DNA from: Gammaproteobacteria bacterium
GTDB lineage: Bacteria > Pseudomonadota > Gammaproteobacteria > Magnimaribacterales > Magnimaribacteraceae
Direction of reading: 5' to 3'
Assembly: GCA_002730855.1 (NCBI GenBank)
Contig: PCBA01000001.1
Span: 1 to 8,580, forward strand
Length of the DNA stretch: 8,580 nt
The position numbers and the translations under genes are program-made. The notes under the pieces are model-generated. The model was not told the DNA's origin. It did not search any database and saw only the letters and a list, made by a program, of their open reading frames with translations. Shown here piece by piece: positions 6,105 to 8,580 of the stretch (positions are counted from its first letter, which is position 1; every line of letters starts with the position of its first letter).

Positions 6105-6473
6105 TTATTGTTTGATAAAGGGTTTTCCTTCTCGTTTATGACCTCGTTTTTTCTTATTCTTCTTATTCCTCATGGATTTTTTCATGGCCTTCTTAATTTC
6201 TTCCTTCTCAATAGCACCATTAGAATTTGAATCTATCCTCTCAAAATGAGTAGACACAGGTACCAAAAATTCTTCTTGAGATATGGTTCCATCTTGATTC
6301 TTATCAAGAGAGGTAAAACGCTCTAGATGACGTTTAGAAAATTCTTGGAAGTTTATCTGGCCGTTCTTATCTTGATCCATGTGCTTCATTCTTTTCATTC
6401 CACCAGGCTCAGTTGATGCATATGAAGCGAATAGAGTCATTACTATCATTGATGTAAGTAGTTTATATTGCAT
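6105..6473 (-). CDS. Secreted EF-hand protein with basic C-terminal tail
   Basis: A 122-residue protein of unknown role. Residues 1-19 form a signal peptide with likely cleavage after A19 (S-Y-A). Three EF-hand loops follow: DQDKNGQINFQE (33-44), DKNQDGTISQEE (57-68) and DSNSNGAIEKEE (81-92). Each has acidic or amide side chains at loop positions 1, 3 and 5, glycine at 6 and glutamate at 12, so all look able to bind calcium. The tail from 94 to 122 is highly basic, with 15 lysine or arginine residues out of 29. The ATG has AGGAG eight bases upstream. ispH ends 64 bp before it and ampD starts 15 bp after, so cotranscription is likely. Calcium binding is inferred from motif; partner and function are unknown. 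Confidence 0.85.
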   Translation of the reverse strand: MQYKLLTSMIVMTLFASYASTEPGGMKRMKHMDQDKNGQINFQEFSKRHLERFTSLDKNQDGTISQEEFLVPVSTHFERIDSNSNGAIEKEEIKKAMKKSMRNKKNKKKRGHKREGKPFIKQ

Positions 6474-6537
6474 AAAATTTCTCCTATTATTTAATAATTA
6501 CTTTTGTTTGGGCATTAATTGTTACTAAAAGTTCAAT

Positions 6538-7473
6538 TTATCTTAAACCCTTTGGTAACCTAAAAGCTATGCCTTCATCAATTATTTCATGACTACCTTT
6601 AAGAGAGTAACCAAAATCTTTCTTTAAAGAACTCAACACTTCTTTAACTAAGTGTTCTGGAGCTGACGCACCAGAAGTAATTCCTATTTCTTTCTTTCCT
6701 TCTAACCAAGAGGGATCAAAGTCATCAATGGAATCAATTAAATAAGAATCTACCCCTGATCTTTCAGCAATCTCTCGAAGTCTATTTGAGTTAGAGCTAT
6801 TAATAGACCCAATCACAAGAACTAGATCTGATTCTAAAGCCAACTGCTTAACGGCATCTTGTCTGTTTTGTGTTGCGTAACAAATATCGTCTTTCTTTGG
6901 CCCTGTAATATCAGGATATGTTGATACTAACAGATCTGTTATTTCCTGAGTGTCGTCCACAGAAAGAGTTGTTTGGGTGACGTATGCCAAGTTCTTACCA
7001 TCATCAAAATTAAGTTTATCTACATCTTCTATTGTTTCAATTAGAGTTATTGAGCCTCCGTACGAAGTATCAAATTGACCCATTGTGCCTTCTACTTCGG
7101 GGTGGTTTAAATGCCCAATAAGCAGACAGTCATAACCTAATTTAGAATAAGTATTTACTTCCGCATGGACTTTACTTACTAAAGGGCAGGTTGCATCAAA
7201 TATATCTAATTCCTTCTCTTTTGATTCAGATTCTACAATCCTTGAAACACCATGAGCACTATAGATGACAATTTCCCCTTTAGGTACTTCCTGAATCTCT
7301 TCAACAAAAACAGCTCCTAAGGACTTTAGTTCATTCACCACTGTTTTGTTATGAACAACCTCATGCTTTACGTAAACAGGAGATCCTTTCATCTCAAGCA
7401 CTTTTTTAACTATCTCTATTGCTCTATCTACCCCAGCACAAAATCCTCGGGTTTCGGCAAGCCTAATGTTCAT
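6538..7473 (-). CDS. ispH: 4-hydroxy-3-methylbut-2-enyl diphosphate reductase IspH
   Basis: Last enzyme of the MEP isoprenoid pathway, an iron-sulfur protein that reduces HMBPP to IPP and DMAPP. At 311 residues it is close to E. coli IspH (316). The three cluster cysteines are present at C12 (TRGFCAGVDRA), C96 (DATCPLVSKVH) and C198 (DDICYATQNRQ). Substrate-pocket residues H41, H74, H124 and E126 are also seen, with the VTQTTLS segment at 165-171. The ATG lies inside the end of lspA, overlapping it by 11 bp, with a purine-rich GAAAGAG just upstream. In E. coli fkpB separates lspA from ispH; here it is missing. The enzyme shows that this organism makes isoprenoids by the MEP route. Confidence 0.97.
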   Translation of the reverse strand: MNIRLAETRGFCAGVDRAIEIVKKVLEMKGSPVYVKHEVVHNKTVVNELKSLGAVFVEEIQEVPKGEIVIYSAHGVSRIVESESKEKELDIFDATCPLVSKVHAEVNTYSKLGYDCLLIGHLNHPEVEGTMGQFDTSYGGSITLIETIEDVDKLNFDDGKNLAYVTQTTLSVDDTQEITDLLVSTYPDITGPKKDDICYATQNRQDAVKQLALESDLVLVIGSINSSNSNRLREIAERSGVDSYLIDSIDDFDPSWLEGKKEIGITSGASAPEHLVKEVLSSLKKDFGYSLKGSHEIIDEGIAFRLPKGLR

Positions 7474-7948
7474 CTCTTTCTTTCTTATAGGTATAAATGA
7501 TGCCCACTATATAAATAATAACGCCAATGGTGATATAGCTATCTGCAAAATTAAAAACATAAAAGGAATAGTCTTTATAATAAAGATGAATAAAATCAAT
7601 GACATGGCCTCTAAAGGCCCTATCCAGTAAATTGCCATAACCTCCTCCCAGTATGAGGAGTAAACAAAGTTGTTCAAAATCTGGAAGATTTTCCTTCAAT
7701 AAAACATAAGACATATAAATCAAAACTAGAAGTACAATGAAAACAAGTAACCACCTACCCATCTCTCCCCCATCATCAAGTAGACTAAATGCAACGCCAG
7801 TATTAAGAACTAAAGTTAAATCTAAGAAAGGGAGTAGCCGAATGCCTTCTCCAAAACTTAGTTTTCCTATAATAAGAAGTTTACTTAATTGATCTATTGC
7901 CAATAAGGATAATAAAAAAAGTATTTTATTATTTACAAGTAATGACAT
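7463..7948 (-). CDS. lspA: Lipoprotein signal peptidase (signal peptidase II)
   Basis: An inner-membrane aspartyl protease that cleaves the signal peptide of prolipoproteins after lipid attachment. The 161-residue protein has four hydrophobic segments, at about 8-27, 67-84, 94-110 and 136-153. Conserved blocks are DQLSK (19-23), NTGVAFS (49-55), GGGYGNLLDR (101-110) with HVIDF (115-119), and FNFADS (132-137). The catalytic aspartates are D118 and D136. It begins 3 bp after the ileS stop and overlaps ispH by 11 bp. No good ribosome binding site precedes the ATG, which suggests re-initiation after ileS. The ileS-lspA pair is a widely conserved bacterial arrangement. Confidence 0.97.
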   Translation of the reverse strand: MSLLVNNKILFLLSLLAIDQLSKLLIIGKLSFGEGIRLLPFLDLTLVLNTGVAFSLLDDGGEMGRWLLVFIVLLVLIYMSYVLLKENLPDFEQLCLLLILGGGYGNLLDRAFRGHVIDFIHLYYKDYSFYVFNFADSYITIGVIIYIVGIIYTYKKERDEH

Positions 7949-7951
7949 TAC

Positions 7952-8580
7952 TTAAGCAAAAAGTCTAACTTCGCCTTTTCCTTCTACATTCTCATGACAT
8001 CTTTCACATAAAGACTCATGACCCGAAATTTGCCCTACTTCAGACCTGCTATGCCAACACCTTACACATTTCTGATTATCAGTCTTAGATACTTCTACCC
8101 TCAAACCTTCAATATTAGTTTGATTGCCTCCTTCGGAACCAAAAACATTAGCTTCAGAAGTAATAAAAACAAACCTTAATTCTTCCGAAAACTTATCTAA
8201 CAACTCTTTTATAGATTTATCGCAATAAAGTTTCAAGTTTACGTCAAGGGCAGAACCTATAATCCCGTTATGTCTTGCCTCTTCAATATGTTTATTAATT
8301 TCCGACCTTATTTCTAAAACTTTTATCCATTCTTCATTAGAGATTATTAAGTCTCCGAAATCTTGCCATCCATCAAACCACTCTAATAAATGAACTGATT
8401 CTGTATCATTTTTTAAAAGTAACCACGCCTCTTCGGCAGTAAAACTAAGAATAGGACTAATCCACCTAAGCAATGCTTGTAGTATATTGGAGAGAGCCGT
8501 TTGAGAAGATCTCCTGGCATAACAGTCTGCTTTAGCTGTATAAAGTCTATCTTTCAAGATATCTAGATAAAAACCACCTA
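7952..8580 (-). CDS. ileS: Isoleucyl-tRNA synthetase, C-terminal part
   Basis: The last 208 residues of IleS; the catalytic and editing domains lie beyond the right edge. The frame is open to the window end and reads GGFYLDILKDRLYTAKAD, the usual start of the anticodon-binding helical domain, so the in-frame TTG at 8555-8557 is an internal leucine, not a start. ARRSSQTAL and SPILSFTAEEAW follow, typical of class Ia synthetases. The C-terminus carries a four-cysteine zinc knuckle, CVRCWH then CERC, ending GEVRLFA much like E. coli IleS. This zinc-binding tail fits the bacterial eubacterial-type enzyme rather than the mupirocin-resistant type. lspA follows after 3 bp and ispH after that, probably in one transcript with a promoter outside the window. 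Confidence 0.96.
   Translation of the reverse strand, partial: GGFYLDILKDRLYTAKADCYARRSSQTALSNILQALLRWISPILSFTAEEAWLLLKNDTESVHLLEWFDGWQDFGDLIISNEEWIKVLEIRSEINKHIEEARHNGIIGSALDVNLKLYCDKSIKELLDKFSEELRFVFITSEANVFGSEGGNQTNIEGLRVEVSKTDNQKCVRCWHSRSEVGQISGHESLCERCHENVEGKGEVRLFA

Noticed and set aside
6474..6537. A promoter or terminator in the gap between ispH and the EF-hand gene.
   Set aside because: A TTGAAC-like hexamer has no acceptable -10 at the right distance, and only a 5-bp imperfect CTTTT/AAAAG repeat is seen. Apart from the ribosome binding site nothing can be supported.
7952..8557. Reading the IleS fragment as a complete 201-residue protein starting at the TTG at 8557.
   Set aside because: The frame continues to the window edge with typical IleS residues (GGFYLDI before the TTG), so this is the C-terminal part of a larger gene.
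1..8580. CRISPR arrays, insertion sequences, tRNA genes, phage genes or a defence island.
   Set aside because: No direct-repeat arrays, transposase-like frames, terminal inverted repeats or tRNA-like structures were seen; nearly all of the sequence is explained by core genes and their control regions.

Overview
The window reads as ordinary chromosome from a low-GC (roughly one third G+C by eye) gammaproteobacterium. The lineage rests on three things: an ileS-lspA-ispH cluster, an fxsA gene next to groES, and an AmpG/AmpD/YajQ/BtuB gene set with Gram-negative sequence features. The AT-rich sequence, very short intergenic gaps and overlapping start/stop codons suggest a streamlined, perhaps marine, genome (SAR86-like is a guess, not shown). 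No mobile element, CRISPR array, tRNA or rRNA was found.

Left block (1-2909, all minus strand). From upstream to downstream this is yajQ, ampG, a VanZ-like gene and fxsA, with junctions of 2 bp, a 1-bp overlap and a 4-bp overlap, so almost certainly one operon. groES follows after a 160-bp gap and runs off the left edge. It has its own regulatory region: a clear sigma-32 heat-shock promoter just beyond the fxsA stop and a sigma-70-type promoter nearer the gene.

Central block (2992-5550, plus strand). A cobalamin riboswitch precedes a BtuB-type TonB-dependent receptor and a PduO-type ATP:cob(I)alamin adenosyltransferase. Together they form a small B12 salvage operon: corrinoid is taken in and converted to adenosylcobalamin, a ligand this riboswitch class senses. 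No intrinsic terminator lies between aptamer and start codon, and a stretch of the aptamer can pair with the btuB ribosome binding site, so translational control is the likely mode.

Right block (5547-8580, all minus strand). From upstream to downstream: the end of ileS, lspA, ispH, a secreted EF-hand protein with a very basic tail, and ampD. ileS, lspA and ispH are nearly contiguous, and fkpB, which sits between lspA and ispH in E. coli, is absent. ampD converges on the adenosyltransferase gene, the two stop codons sharing a TTAA. ampG and ampD, which act successively in muropeptide recycling, lie on either side of the B12 operon in separate transcription units.

No radically new system is apparent. 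The items most worth following up are the riboswitch/adenosyltransferase feedback design, the candidate anti-Shine-Dalgarno helix, the EF-hand protein and the groES leader.
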